A DNA stretch of 64,000 bases. It comes from Apodospora peruviana (lineage: Eukaryota; Ascomycota; Sordariomycetes; Sordariales; Lasiosphaeriaceae). Where the stretch lies: positions 2,542,001 through 2,606,000 of the forward strand of contig JAUEDM010000006.1 in assembly GCA_033439685.1 (NCBI GenBank). The letters run 5' to 3'. Below are positions 32,101-45,191 of this stretch, piece after piece. The position numbers were made by a program, and so were the translations under genes. The notes under the pieces are model-generated. The model saw nothing but the letters and a program-made list of their open reading frames with translations. It made no database searches and was not told the origin of the DNA. Within the stretch, counting starts at the first letter, position 1. Each line of letters begins with the position of its first letter.

Positions 32101-35100
32101 CAACTACGGATTACCTACGGATCCGATCCGTACCCTAGTAGTAGGGATGGATGGGACTGCACCTTACAACCCACGTTGCATACTATTATAGGGGGGGATC
32201 ATGTAAGGATTCTCTCGTACATCCACACACGGCCATTCTGGAACCGCGAAGAAGTGCATCTTTTACCACATGGCATTTTGGGATACTGAGCAACCCGATC
32301 TCGGCCCAATACGCAAGGACGCGCGATAAACGACAGGAAAATCTGCAGAGTTTCTTGTCGCACAGTTGCGCAACACAGGCATGGAGGCCGCGGTCGGCGT
32401 ACGACAGAGGCTGCACAGCAATGTGAAGGATGGTTACACCTCACGCCGCACACGCAGGCTGTCTCTCTCTGTCCAGCGTGGCTTGTACAAAGTTGTCCAC
32501 AAGCGACAGCACCACCCAAAGTCCCAGACACCAACGCAACGTGGTGCATCGCCAACGGCGGATACACACCATTGACACCGCGGTACGCAGTACGTCGTAT
32601 GTGATAGAGTGTAGTCGCTCGCTCGGTCCCTCGCACGACTGTCTTGACTCGAGTGGGGACGGGAGGTCTTGATAGGACGTCCTGGGCCGCCGGACTGAAT
32701 TCGGCGATTCCACTCCACGTGTGTCGGCCGTGGAATGGAAACGGTCTGGCCCAGTAGCCTGGGTCCGTATACAGGTGCCTGAGGGATCGACTGTGGATAT
32801 GTGCTGCCGTAGATGTGTGCTGTTCAGCTGCGGATTGTGTTCTGGAAGCACTGAAAGCGGGCGGGTGCGGGTGCGAGGGGGGCGCGCCTTGTGTGGCATG
32901 TGAGATCCCCCAGCTTTCCCGCTGCGCGCTCAGATCTCCCGTCGTCCCTTCGTGTCCAAGGCCCGGGAGCGACAGCTGTGCCACACAACTGCCAAGCGAA
33001 TTCTTCGCTGCATGTTGACCTGCGTCTGGCTTGCCCAATCAACAGCGCCCAAAGGCCCTCCCGAGTCCCGACTGATTAAGAATGATACAAATCCTTCTGT
33101 GGCTTTCCGTGGCTCCATCGGCGGCCCCGGGCGTCCCAGTCTGCCGGCTCACACCAGCAGAGACAGACTCGATTCCCAGCTGGTTGTCCTTGCTCTTCAG
33201 GTCGGGTTGTTTGCTTTCCAGCTCTCCAGAGGGCTTAACTGACTTGCGGGCACCTAAATGAGTCCGAGGCCGTGGGACTCATACATACAGGTTTCTGTCC
33301 AGCCCCGGTTTCCGAGTCACGAGGTCTTGGGATCTGGACAACTTTACTGTTTTGGGGCGGGACCCCAGATCCGTGCCGCCAGATCCCGCCGCACGGCGCA
33401 CCCGTCGGCCCCCCTATTCCATCTGTCACCACCAAACCGTTTATTCTGCACCCGTACGGAGTACTTTGTACACATTACTCGGACGTCGGTGCTTAATTGC
33501 AATTGCAATTGGTAAATCCTGGAGGCCTTCGGGTAAACCCGCTATTCTCTGCTCGCACTTTGCTCGGTGATTGAAACCGATGCACGGGAAACGCCGGGAG
33601 CACGGAGCGATCGATCTACATATTTGGAAGAATATTTTCTCCTCGGCGGGATAATTCCGCGAGTTTGAAGAGTTTTCGCATTGAACCACAATACGGTCGA
33701 CGGGTGTTCGCGGAGAAAGGACTTTCGGGAGGTGCCCGGGGAGCAGGAACAGCCCCCCAACAGCTCGCTAATGCAGGACATGATGAAGTGCAACCATACC
33801 ACGCTCTAGGAAAACCTAAAAATGTCCACCAACGGTACGCAAAGGCTTTCAAAGACCCCCGTACCCGCGCAAACCCATGGATTCTTTTCGGCCACTGCGT
33901 CGCGCTCGCGGCTCTCTCGGCGTCTCTTTGCTTCTTTCGGGCAAAGACAGTGCTGACAAGATCTTGCTAATTGATCTCTTCAACAGTCCACCGCTAGCTA
34001 GTTAGTAATAAATCCGTACTAAGACCGATCCTCCTTTAAAGCCACACTCCCGATTTGGGGCTGTGGATCCTCTGGCGGCTGGCCCAGGCGGGCCTGGCAG
34101 GCCCCGACAGGCTACGATGGGATCTAGAATCGGCGAAACTGGATCGATACACGATAATACGTGTACGCCAAGTCCACGTATGCACCTTGGGTGTGTTTCT
34201 GTGCATCGTTGGTAGCGGATGACACTACAACTTAGACTATTATTTGCAATCTCTCCGGAAGCAAAGTTGCAAATCCAACAAATTAAATCAATTTGAAAGT
34301 CCTTTTACTTTTTGCGTGTCTGTAATTATGTAAGACTGGCTGGGTAGGTAAGCATTACGCAATTATAGATGATAAGCCGGGTCTATCGATTGTCTTGTCA
34401 CATTAGACATACCTAAGGTCCCTAGGTAGGTATCGTTCACGTAATAGACCCGGTTCGAGAGCCAGGCACTTAGGATGAGACAGATGGATCTAGAACCAAT
34501 GTCGTGCATGATGTATTTACACGCACGCATGTTCACGGCATCCGGTACCGAAGGTGTATACATGGCGGACTTGAGCAATGATATGCGTGGAAGAGGAGAT
34601 ATCATTATTGCATTCGTCTCTTGTCCGACATTACTACAGAACAGAATCAGTCTCTATTGTTACATCACGGCTTTTGGTCGTACCTTTGCTGCACGGCAGG
34701 ACGTGGCATTGGATGAAACGATACACAATGACATGGCCCCATTACGTGTAGTAGACTGGCCAAATATGGAAATTTTGCAAGAATTACAAGAAACAAAATC
34801 CCTCCTTTGTGCAACTTACAGGTAACCAGACCAGACAAGAAGCACCGCGGTTGAGACATATATCGGGTGTTACTCTTCTTCCTTTCTCGTCCAAACAAGG
34901 GACAAAAATTGATGTGGCTTACCTCGGCATCTATGTCGTATATACAAATCGTTAGTAATCACGTTGTGTAAGTCAAGGTAAATAGCCAAGTTTGGTAATC
35001 ATTGTCATGCTTCTTGGCAAAAGTGATTATATAAAAACATACCCCTAATCAGAACAGGAGTCTTTGTCTGCCTGGGTAAGGCATCCAAGGCCAGGTTTCG

Positions 35101-36927
35101 GAACCCTTGTTGGGAAAGGAGGTGTAAAACACTAATCCCGTTGGCTAGGTTCACCCGGCCGCCGCCGCTGCCGCCGCATAACGACATCCTGCCTTGCCCA
35201 CCGCGACGGAGACCCGCGTCAACCACCCACGAGGCCTGCCTCGGCCTGCCGGATTCCTCATGGGTAGTGGTTAATTTTTTGGTTTGTTTTAATCCTTAAT
35301 TGCAACCAAAAACGAAAAATCTGCCTTGGGTTTATGGTCATGGTCGTGGACTGATTCCCAATACTCACCTAGGTGGGAAGTTCTACATTGCCAAACCTAG
35401 GGTCTGTAAGGACTTATGCTCGGATTGTTCTCAATCTCCATCCCCGAGCCCCCCCTTTTTCGTCTCCTTGGACCTGGGTGGGTTGGTTGGTGGTGCATTT
35501 ACCCCTGAACTGAACACACTGAATAAACAACCCCAAGGATCTAGAGTATAGCAAACATTGAAGAAAACCAAGGTGCTGATTCGGTCAAGTCCGACGACCG
35601 GAGGAGTGATCAATCAATTCACTGACGGGCTATGATCCAGGTACGTTACATGATCCGAGGGGGTAAGTAGCCGAAGGAGCGGCGCAGAATACGGCACAGT
35701 TGATTTTTTTCATGTTTGAGTGTGTTGTTGGTAACTACCTTAGTTACCTCACCGAGGTCAAGCCATCAGGGAGTGGTAAAGTTCATAGTAAGATGTCCAA
35801 TCAAATCTGTATTAACTGCGTTTCTCATCTGTGCCACAGATGCGAATATTTTTGTTGTTGGCGCGAACTACCACTGCCCCTATTCGCCGAATACTCTCGG
35901 CGCTCCCCGGCTTACCTCGGTGAGGGACCGAGGTAAGTAGGTAAGTCCGGTTGAAACAAAAGCGGGGTTTGCTGGTGTGTATTGATGTTGGCCGTTAAGC
36001 CAAACGCCACGTATCGCACGGATGGGTAAGGATCTTGTGAAAGTTCGATAGAGCCGGACGTTTGTTTACTTGGGTGATCATGTACCAAATACATAAGGTA
36101 TATGTACGGCAGCTGGTACCTTGCCTACCCCTGAGAACCTAAGTCAACCTCGCCTTTTGAGAACACCGGCGTTGATATAGACGCCACGAACCGCGCAACC
36201 AAAGAGTGGGCCGACGTTGGAGACATGGTTGTAAACAAAGTCTACTTGATCTGACGCGTTGGCGTTCCGTTCCTGCGCGACCGTTGAGAACTCCATGAGG
36301 TGAACCCAAACGCACATGTCATACGATTCATACTGGAGGTGGACCTCTCCTATACAACTGTCGTTGGAGCCAGCAACGGTAGACTACCTCAAAAATCAAA
36401 TGAGCCGTTAACACCTGAATGGATAGCTAGCTGCTGGAAAAGCCACTTCACAGATAGAACCGTCACGTTCCTCGTTCAAACGGCCGGTATGATGGTGTCG
36501 TTCAGAGTGGCTTTCTTGCCATAACTGCACTGATATATTACAATGAACGCGTACCAATATATAGTCTGGATTGCATTAGCTTTGGTGCATACATGTGCCA
36601 ATGGCGAAGGGCCATAAGAAGTGAGGTTGTAATGTGCTGTAATCGTGCAAAGGAAAAAGGGGAAGGGGGGAAACCAAACCTTAGCCACAACACCAGAGAA
36701 TGTCACCACTTAGCAAGTATTATTTGCTGTGGAAGTCTTCGATTGTCCATTGTGTACTATATATCGCTGTCTCTCTTCTGCTCACCACATACGCGCACAC
36801 GCATATATACACACACGCAAAACACTCGGGGTATCTACCGTATTCCTTCACACATCCGACCTAGCCAGCATGCCTCGCCCTCCCTCCCTGTCTCTGCTTT
36901 GGCTACCTCATCCACGAAGCACGCGTA
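29182..36927. other. Long gene-poor region (about 7.7 kb)
   Basis: 29182-29700 is the upstream region of the Rpn4-like gene. Beyond it I find no frame with convincing domain content or coherent splicing. The longest (32199-33038 minus, 279 aa; 31533-31976 plus; 30060-30605 minus) are compositionally odd and lack motifs. 33890-34020 contains a short frame starting MDSFRPLRRARGSLGVSLLL that ends within 45 residues. Short TAGGTA/TACCTA-type runs recur (34416-34430, 35930-35943). 36770-36830 is CA/TA-rich. It may hold diverged, unspliced or non-coding genes that I cannot see. Confidence 0.5.
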
Positions 36928-39900
36928 TCAAATAATAATGAGCTACATCATTCGTCAGTAAGCACTCCACACCCACAAATCACAAAAAGAAAGACATACC
37001 TCGATCAACTTCTCCGTCAGCCCAAAACACTGCTTATCATGCCCCTCCTGGCTCATATTAAACGAGCAGCTCCTCCAAAGCCCCCCAAAACCCATATCAT
37101 CCAGCAACTCATTTAACACCTCCATTGTCTCGGCATTCGCAAACCGACTACTGCTCGTCAGCGTCTGCAGCAGCGCGTGTGCCGACTCCAGCGTTGCCGA
37201 GTTCTGGCAGTGCAGCACAATATCGTCCAGAATCGAAATGATGGGCCCGCACAGGTGCAGCACCACCGTTGGCCGGCTCACCGCAATCTCGTTCAGCCAC
37301 TGCAGCGTCCGGTTCTGCACCGCATCTTCGAGGTACTGAAAGTCCACCAGCTCGATCGCCGTGTTGAGTAGCAGGTCCTTGTCCTTCATCACACCTAAAT
37401 CCTGCGCGGCGCGGCGCAGGCCGCCCACGTTGTCGCTGCTGTTTTGGCCACCAGTCGTCCCCGGCGTAGGTGACGAAAGCAGCCCGCTCGGGTTGATCCC
37501 CGCCGACCAGAGGTTGTCCCTCAACTCGTCGACGCTGACCGTCCGCGCCAAGATCAGTGCCATGTACGGCGACGACGACAGATCCCGTATGCTCTTGCTG
37601 GTATCTCCTGCGCCAACAGCGCTGCCGGTGCTGCTTCCTACCGGCGACGACGCGACCCCCGCCGTCGCCGCATTACCGCACGTCGTCATCTCCAGGAAAG
37701 TCGAGAGCACCCTCAGCGCGGTAGCCTTCGTCACCGTGTCTGTCAGACCCCTGACTAGACACGCGCACGCAGCAAAATGAAAGTTCTCATTATTGAAATG
37801 GATCCCATAAACATCATCCAGCGGGAGCGCCGCGTCCTCTAGCTGCCCGCGGCCCTGCAAAAGGTACGGCACCATCTTGTCGCCGCGCATCTCGCCCGAC
37901 GTGCTGATATTCGTCAGCACGCTCTCCAGAAACATGGCAGTGCAATTAAACAAGTTGGGCGGCACCAGCCGCAACAACGACATGGCCAGCCAAAACAGCT
38001 GGATCCCGTACCGCGACGCCGACGGTAGCTTGGCCATCATCTTGGACAGCGATGTGACGATAGCAACCAACATATCGCTGTTGCTATCCTCACCAAACCG
38101 CCCGACGCTGTTCCTAAGAGCGACGAGCACCTGGTACAGCAAATCGTCGTCGACCTCCTCGCGGGCAAGGCAGCCCATGACGGTGAACGCGCGCGGCTGA
38201 ATCGCCGGGTTGTTCTGGAACGCCGTGCTGGCGACGAGACTCATCCAGCGCGAGCGCCAGGCATTAGCGACGTCAACCGAGGGAGCGGCTACCGAACACG
38301 TCTCAAACAGGAGCGCGGCAAGGTTCTCCGTCGCTGCCAGCGTCGGGCCGGCGTCCTGGTTTGTCGATATCGACGCACCGTCGCGGGCAAAGGCTGGAGA
38401 ATTCAAAAACATGTCGCTCCGCGGGTCCGAAAGCGTGTCGAGCGTGCCCTTCAGCTTGCTCAGCCTAACCTCGTCCAGGCTAAACGAAGTACACGCCGAG
38501 TGGATTGAGTTGATCAGAAGCCTGTGAACAACAACCCGCACATCCGGGCTGCCGGTATTAGCGAGCATAGTGACAATATGGAAGATCTCTGGCAAATACA
38601 GTTGCGACTGCACGCCGCTGTCGAACGACAGGGCGACACAGAACTGAAGCAACACGCAGAGCTCGTTCCACACGGAGTTGTCGGGTAGGTACTTGGTCGG
38701 ACGCAGTGAAGAGCGGTTCAGAGCCTTCCGCAGGCGCGCCATGATCTTGCCTCGAAGCGTGATCGTCCCGATGGCACTCGCGATTGACGTCAAGGTTTCG
38801 GTCTGGTCATCGTTGAACCCAATGTTGAGCGCAGACTTGATGATCTCCTCCACGAAGATGTCCAGCAGAACTTCATCCTGGGAGATAACCGGCCAGACCG
38901 ACTGCTCTAGCGTGAAATTGAGCGTCGGGTCCGACAGGGCAACCTCTATAAGCTTCCTGAACAAAGCGGCAATCTTGTCTTTACCCTTGTCGCTCTCAAT
39001 CTCGCCTGCCAGCAGCGAAGTTCGCAGGCCCGGAATCCATGGGGCCATGTATGCCAGACTAAGCGGCTTCTGTTCATCCGAGAAACTGTCCCAGCCCACA
39101 AAGAACTCGTTCAGGAAATCTGATGTCAGCTGCGGCTCCGCCTGCGCTAGCTTCTGGCTGATCTTGATGATGAACTGCGACGGGTCCAGGGGAATGGATA
39201 TGTCCTTAGTGCTCATCAGCCTCGACGCCGCCGTAAATTTGAATGCCTTGCATAGAGCGCCGAGGAGGTTATACGATGACAGCCTGAGGATCGGGTCGGG
39301 GCTTGCCAAGTTTGTCAGAGCGAGGTTGAGCAGCGTGCCGGGCACATCTTGCGGTCTGATAAATCTCTCAAACGACTTCGTTGACCTCGTATCTTTGACG
39401 TACTTTGCCCTCGCCGCGCGAATGGCCTGTAGTACATCTGCCTTCTTCGGGCTTGTGAAGTACATTACGATCTTGCCGTTGTCAGCCCTGAGCCCAAACG
39501 CCGAATCGTCTTCCGTCTGTATCGACGTCGGGGCCTCGTCGACCTCTCCCAGGCGGAATATGTCATTGACGGTTGTGCTGAGACGGAATCCAGGATGCAC
39601 TTCCTGTTTCTTCGTCGTCGTAACTTGAACAAACTGACTGCCAACTTTGATGACGACCTCGATCTTGCCCTTTGACTTGGATAGCCTGATAATAGGCTGG
39701 AAGACAAACCTGGTGTCGGTCACCACACTGATGGTCTCCTTGGGTAGATGGAGGCGGCTCAGGTGAAAGTGCGCCTGTAGGTCCTGGAGGCTGCCAATGA
39801 GGTGGTACTGTACGTTTGCGGGGTTGAACGTGCTCTTCTCGCTCTTCGACGAGATCTTAAGCACGCGGCGGAAACACTTTTTGCAGGCCGAGTTCATGTT

Positions 39901-42900
39901 GTAGATGTATATGCGTGTAAGCTGCTGTGAGAGTTCAGTTGGCGTAAGCTTCTCCAGCTTATGGAAGAGTTCATCTTGCGGCTCGCTCTGTCCATTGTAG
40001 CAGGTGGCATCGATCAAAAGACCGAACGGGCGGTGCCATAGGCGACTGGCTATCTTCAGGTAGCAATATAGAAGCGTATCATAATCGACAGACTCGGCGT
40101 CGATGTTGCGAAGAATGATGCAGATAATGGACAGACCGTCTTGGCTCTCGCCGCCATCATAAACAGCGCGAGCGGTGAGGAAGGACTCGGTGCTGCGAAA
40201 TGCGTTGCGAAGCATAAAGTTCTGGAATCTTGAATACGACGGCGGCGTGTTGTTTGAGATTTGGGGGCGGTTCCAAGTGACTGCTAATGGCGGGGGGCCC
40301 AGGTTCATAATAAGATTCCGCAGCGGCTCCAGGACAGGAGATCGACCCCTAATCGATTCGCCAGGAGACCTCACAAGCTCTCTTCTTTCCTGGGCAACCA
40401 GCCGTTGACGGACGTGGTCCCAGTGATCATACAAGAATCTGTGGAGCGCAACGCAGGAGCCAAAATCAAACGATTCAGCCCCACTAGGAGTCCTTAAATC
40501 ATCAGGCTCGACCTATTTCAAGACATTAGCCACCGACTTCATCATTAAGAAAACACAGACCAGGCCAAGTAGACGAAAAACTCACAGAAATCTCCCTCAG
40601 AAACGTAGTCACGCGATAAATATTATGCGTAAGGAAATCATTCAGCGGAAACATAAATGGTTCCTTGGCCCCAAACAAGACATTATTGGCCAGGTTCTGG
40701 ATGACTTTGGCGATCAGAAGGAGACCACGGCGCATCTCCTTCGACGGCGGGAAGCTAACGAGACCCTCGACCTCAGGGGCGACGATGGCGGGGCAAAAGA
40801 AGCGTAAGAATATGAACGCGCCAACGGCTGTGTACTTTGCGTCTTGGAACCTGGGCATCACGGCGGCCGATATGATGCTGCAAATCTTCTTGAATGCCGG
40901 CGGTATGGTTGACGAGGACGCGCATATGTCATCAATAAAGACCTTGGCGACAATCTGCAGCTGCATGGCATTCTTCTGCAGCTCCTCGGAAGAGCTGACG
41001 CGTGTCGGGTCAAGTTCGAGGTTCAGGTCCTTGGAGGTCAGCATCAACCTTTCGACCACCTTCTGTAATGTGGCCTTGAGGTAGCCCTGGCCCTTCCATT
41101 TGGCGTAGATCGAGAGCATCTTTGTCGCCACGCATGTTCTGCGTAAAAGCTCCGACTCATTTTCTGAAGGAAGCGAGACGCATTAGTTGAAGACATGTAT
41201 GGCATGGGGCAGTCCAAACGCACCGGTGTCCTCAACCTCCTGTTTGATCAAAGCTTCGAGGAGAACAAAACTCATCCCTCGTGTCTCGAAAATGTTCAAC
41301 AAAGATATCGTTAATTCGTCGACTTCATGGCTAGGGCAGACCGCACCCATAGCAGTCGCCAAGCTCACGTCATTGGTAAGAAGCTTGCCACACATATCGT
41401 CAATACCCTAAAATAACCCTGTCGGGGAGAAGAAGACTTACATCCAGCAACTCATCATACTTCTTATTAACAGCCGCGTCGGAGAGATTATTAAACTCGG
41501 TGCCCTGCACCAAGATGTTATAGAGAACCCTGACAAACGCCGTCCTTATCTCCACGTTTTCATGGTATCCGATACTGAGCGAGTGCTTCAGTCCGACATC
41601 GATATTCGCACTCAAGAGATTCGACAGTATAGTGATGGCAAGATCAGACGTGGTAGCCAGCTCATCTCTGGCTACGCTGCCACCGAGCTCAGCCCGGCTT
41701 ACATCAGTAGGCTCGTGATTGAGCAGAGACAAGAAGCGGTTAAAGTATTGATGAAACATTTGTGACTTGAGCTCACTGGTCCCAGCATCAGTTTGTCCGT
41801 CCCCGGGCTGCAGGGGTAGACGGAAAGTTAATTCGGCGAGTGAGCGAAGACAGGCCTTGTCCAGATCTCTCTGGACCCGTGCCGTTTCGTCGGGGCGGTT
41901 CCCAGCAGCAAAGACACCCGCGTCAGTGCGCGGCGAACGTGGCCGCGCTATCCAGCTGAATATATACTCCAACAACTGATTTCGAATGCGAACATCGTCG
42001 CGGAGGTTGAGATGCTCCTTGCGTTTCGTAACCGCCTCGCAGAGCTGGCAGATCTTGATCTTGACCCGGAGGCTGCTCGGGGCGTCCGGAACGCCGTCCA
42101 AAAACTTGGCGAAACTTAGCGTGAGGCCATTCAGATGAAGTGAAGACGCGGCACCGAGATCAGAGGGTGTATCCAGCCTCTCGACCAGCGCCTTGAGGAG
42201 GGATGCCGACTGCTCCGCAAAGACAATCTCGTTGTCCTGGCCCTTGACACTTGGCTCCAGCGCACCGGTAAACAGCACGTCAAGTTCCGACTCAAGAGCC
42301 TTGAACAAAGCCTGATACAGCGAGGGAGAAACTTCCGTAGACAAAATTTCCCTCATGGTCTCGCGGATCCTGACATTAGCGCAGGCTAGCAATTGCACGC
42401 TTAACCTGAGATATCGGTTCAATAGGGGCTCTTCGTGGTTTTCCGACGATATCCGGTCAATCCACCTCAGTCCGCTGATAGCAGGCTCCTCGTTGACTGC
42501 GGCCTGGTCGGCCGTGCAAATACCACCAAGCGACGCCAGGAACCCGGAGTAGTTGCGCCATTCGGCCACAGTTCTTTCTGCCACCGTCTCCGCGGTAGTC
42601 AGCGAAACATCCTTTGAAAGATGCAGCCATCTGTCAAAAACAATCTCCCACGCGTCGAGGATGCCGGCGCTGGGGTACTGCATCCGCCTAAGCAGCGCCC
42701 TAATACGCTTCTGAAAGGCGACCAGGCCTGTGAATCGGAAGGCGCGCGAAGATATCTCGCGAAAGATATCGCCGTTTCGGAGGAGTGTTAAGGACGACTT
42801 GGTCGTCTCCGGGGAAGCATCGATGATTTTACACTCGTCCAAAAAGGAGCCAACGCAGGATGTTACTATCTGACAGACATCAATATCGGCAGAACAAAGT

Positions 42901-45191
42901 GACACCAAAAGCAGCGTCTCCAGCTTTGTAGATGCAGCGGTACGCTCTGGGATGTCCTGCGAAATATCCGATAACTCCTAACAATTGTTCAGCAACATTA
43001 CAGAGAAACGAAGTCAATATTAGGATATCCACACACCGGTATTGACGTCAAAAGGAGCAACCTCGATTCGAGATATCCATGGATGGACTTAAGCCCGGGT
43101 GCGTTACCAGGCAGCCCAGCCCTATCAGAAATCGACATCAAGATAAGCGAGCTATTCAGTTGGTTAGCACAACCACCTGATTGCCCATTTTGAGGTCAGA
43201 AACACATACGTCAGTTGCCAAAACTTCGTCTTGAAAACTCGAGACTCGAACCCATTCGACGCCCTCAACATCTCCATCTCCGGCTCCTTCGCAAACAGGC
43301 GCCTCGCAACACCGCATGCCAGCTTCCGGACGGACTCTTCCGCGGCCACCACGCACGAAATCAGGGATTCTAGATTCTCCTGGTAGAACTGGTCGCGCTC
43401 CTTGCGGTCGTTGGGAGGACCCTCAAAGAGAGTCATGGGAGAGGCATCCAAGAAGTCCATGATGTTGCAGGTCATGCTCACCGATGACGCGCTCTCTGCT
43501 GCTTTGCGCTGGGCACTCTGGTCCTCGACATATCCCTCCGTCAGGAGATGAGACATAGTCAACAACTGCCCCTGGATAAAAGCGGATGCCGCCGTAAACA
43601 GTGGCTGATACTCCTGACTACTGCTTCCCAGCCTGGCAAAGTGCGAACACGACTGGACGACCGAGATCTTGAAGCTATGGGGAGCAGAAGGCTGCAGACA
43701 AGTCTCGGCAAGCGAGTCCACACATCTTTCAAAGTTGAGATGTGAGAGGCTGACAAACGCCGCCGTCATGAGATCCTGCTCGAACAGAACGCCGTCGACG
43801 CCGGGTGAAAAACGACGGAACACGGCATCGCGCACCTCATCTTGCACGTCCATAGCATAGCTCATGAGGGCGGAGTCACTCTCGGCATCAAAATGGCGAG
43901 CCGCACGCAGCAGCGAGACCAGGCAATAGGCCGCCTGCTCGTTGCGGTTCCTCAACGCCTTCCGCAGGCCGTCGAGGAAACCGACCTTTTTGGTCATGCC
44001 GCCGCTCTTGGCGTCACGCAGGTTGCTGGCAACCTCAAAGACATCGGGCAACAGCAGAAGAAGGGTGGTCTGCATGGGATACAGCACAGCCCTCCGCCTG
44101 CCATTGTCCACGACGGTCTGCGTCATATCAAACAGCGTGTCGGGGCCATTGTCCCTACGCTTCTGCATCCGGTGCAGCTGCACAAATTCGTGAGGATACC
44201 TGTCCAGCCATCGGGTTATAAGCAAAGGCGTCACGATGGCGACGGTGTTCTGGAAGGATTTGCGAAAATGCAAAAAGCTGGAGCAGAACTCCTGTATAAC
44301 CGCACCGAGCTTCTGGCTGTCGACCCAGAAGGACGACACAAGCCGTAGAATCGTGAGTGCCGACTTCTCCTCCTCGGCGGCGGCGGCGTTCGGGATGGGC
44401 GCGCCCTGAGCGGGCACGGTGGTGCGTACGGTGTAGATTATGTTTCGGAAGTAGTCAAAGGTGGCCTGCCAGCTCGACGCGGTCATATACTCGACAATAG
44501 TCTTGACATGGAACTCGATGGTCACAGCATGGGCCTGGAGGACGCGGGCGCTGTCCAAGGGCTCGTTCGACGGCGTAGAAAGGGGAGTTCGCGCAGAATC
44601 CTCGAGCAGCTGGGCATTGGTGGGTTTGGCAGACGACTGGTCGTCCAGTATCGTCTTGGCCGGGAGTATATAGCCCTCGGGGATGGGCTCAAACAACAGC
44701 TTTATGGCCTCGAAGAGGCGACTAACCAGTACCTCGTCGAGAGGCGTGGGCGCCGGTAGGCCGGCTCGGCGCGACGGCGGGAGGCGGCCATCGGAGGCAG
44801 CCTGGACGGCAGCGCTATGGGACGGGTCCCAACTCTGGGCGCAGCAGTCTGCAATCAGTTCAAATGCGTATAGCTCCGAGAGAAGCACGTGCGGTGGATG
44901 GGAGAGGACGCTCGTGTAGGGTCGCGCGAGGTCCTCGAGTAGGGCCAGCAGCGAATCGAGCACGAGGGTGATGGAGGAAGCGCTGATCTTTACGAGTGTG
45001 GCGCGGGTGATGGCAACGATGTCATCCTGGTAGAGATCCTGGGCAGGATTTCCGGTTCGATGGGGCAGCTGGCAGGCAGATGAGGCAGATGGTTAGCAAT
45101 CGTGAGGATTTAAGGAGGAGGAGGGCCACTGGCGTACCCTGGTTGTGAGCCTCTCGACCAGACAGCTCACCAGGCCCGCATCGCCGTTCAT
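36928..45191 (-). CDS. NF1: Neurofibromin/IRA-type Ras GTPase-activating protein
   Basis: Eight exons: 45191..45138, 45068..43210, 43121..43037, 42977..41442, 41383..41224, 41163..40586, 40512..37000, 36942..36928; 7800 nt, 2599 aa, all phases consistent. It stimulates GTP hydrolysis by Ras and so damps cAMP/PKA signalling. The RasGAP domain (~1150-1400) has the arginine finger in IFETRGMSF (Arg1213), the bridge ALIKQEVEDTENESELLRR across a junction, and the hallmark FIFLRFFCPAIVAPE (~1349). A Sec14-PH-like module follows (~1530-1790, from GLSIICIILRNID on). The rest is helical-repeat-like. The N-terminus MNGDAGLVSCLVERLTTR and the four-residue last exon (LIII) are the least certain parts. 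Intron 4 is taken as 41441..41384 (58 nt); a 34-nt alternative ending at 41408 would insert GIDDMCGK. Confidence 0.93.

Noticed and set aside
32199..33038. 279-aa minus-strand frame in the gene-poor block
   Set aside because: Rich in His, Cys, Arg and Ser with no motif; compositionally like translated non-coding DNA.
38678..39628. 316-aa open frame antisense to the RasGAP gene
   Set aside because: It lies wholly within exon 7 of the RasGAP on the other strand; Ser/Leu-rich shadow composition.
41408..41441. 34-nt intron in the RasGAP gene
   Set aside because: Too short for the usual spliceosomal minimum; extending to the AG at 41384 gives a normal 58-nt intron and a better-conserved protein.
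43135..43200. tRNA-like CAGTTGGTTAGCAC string
   Set aside because: It sits inside an intron of the RasGAP gene and no cloverleaf forms.
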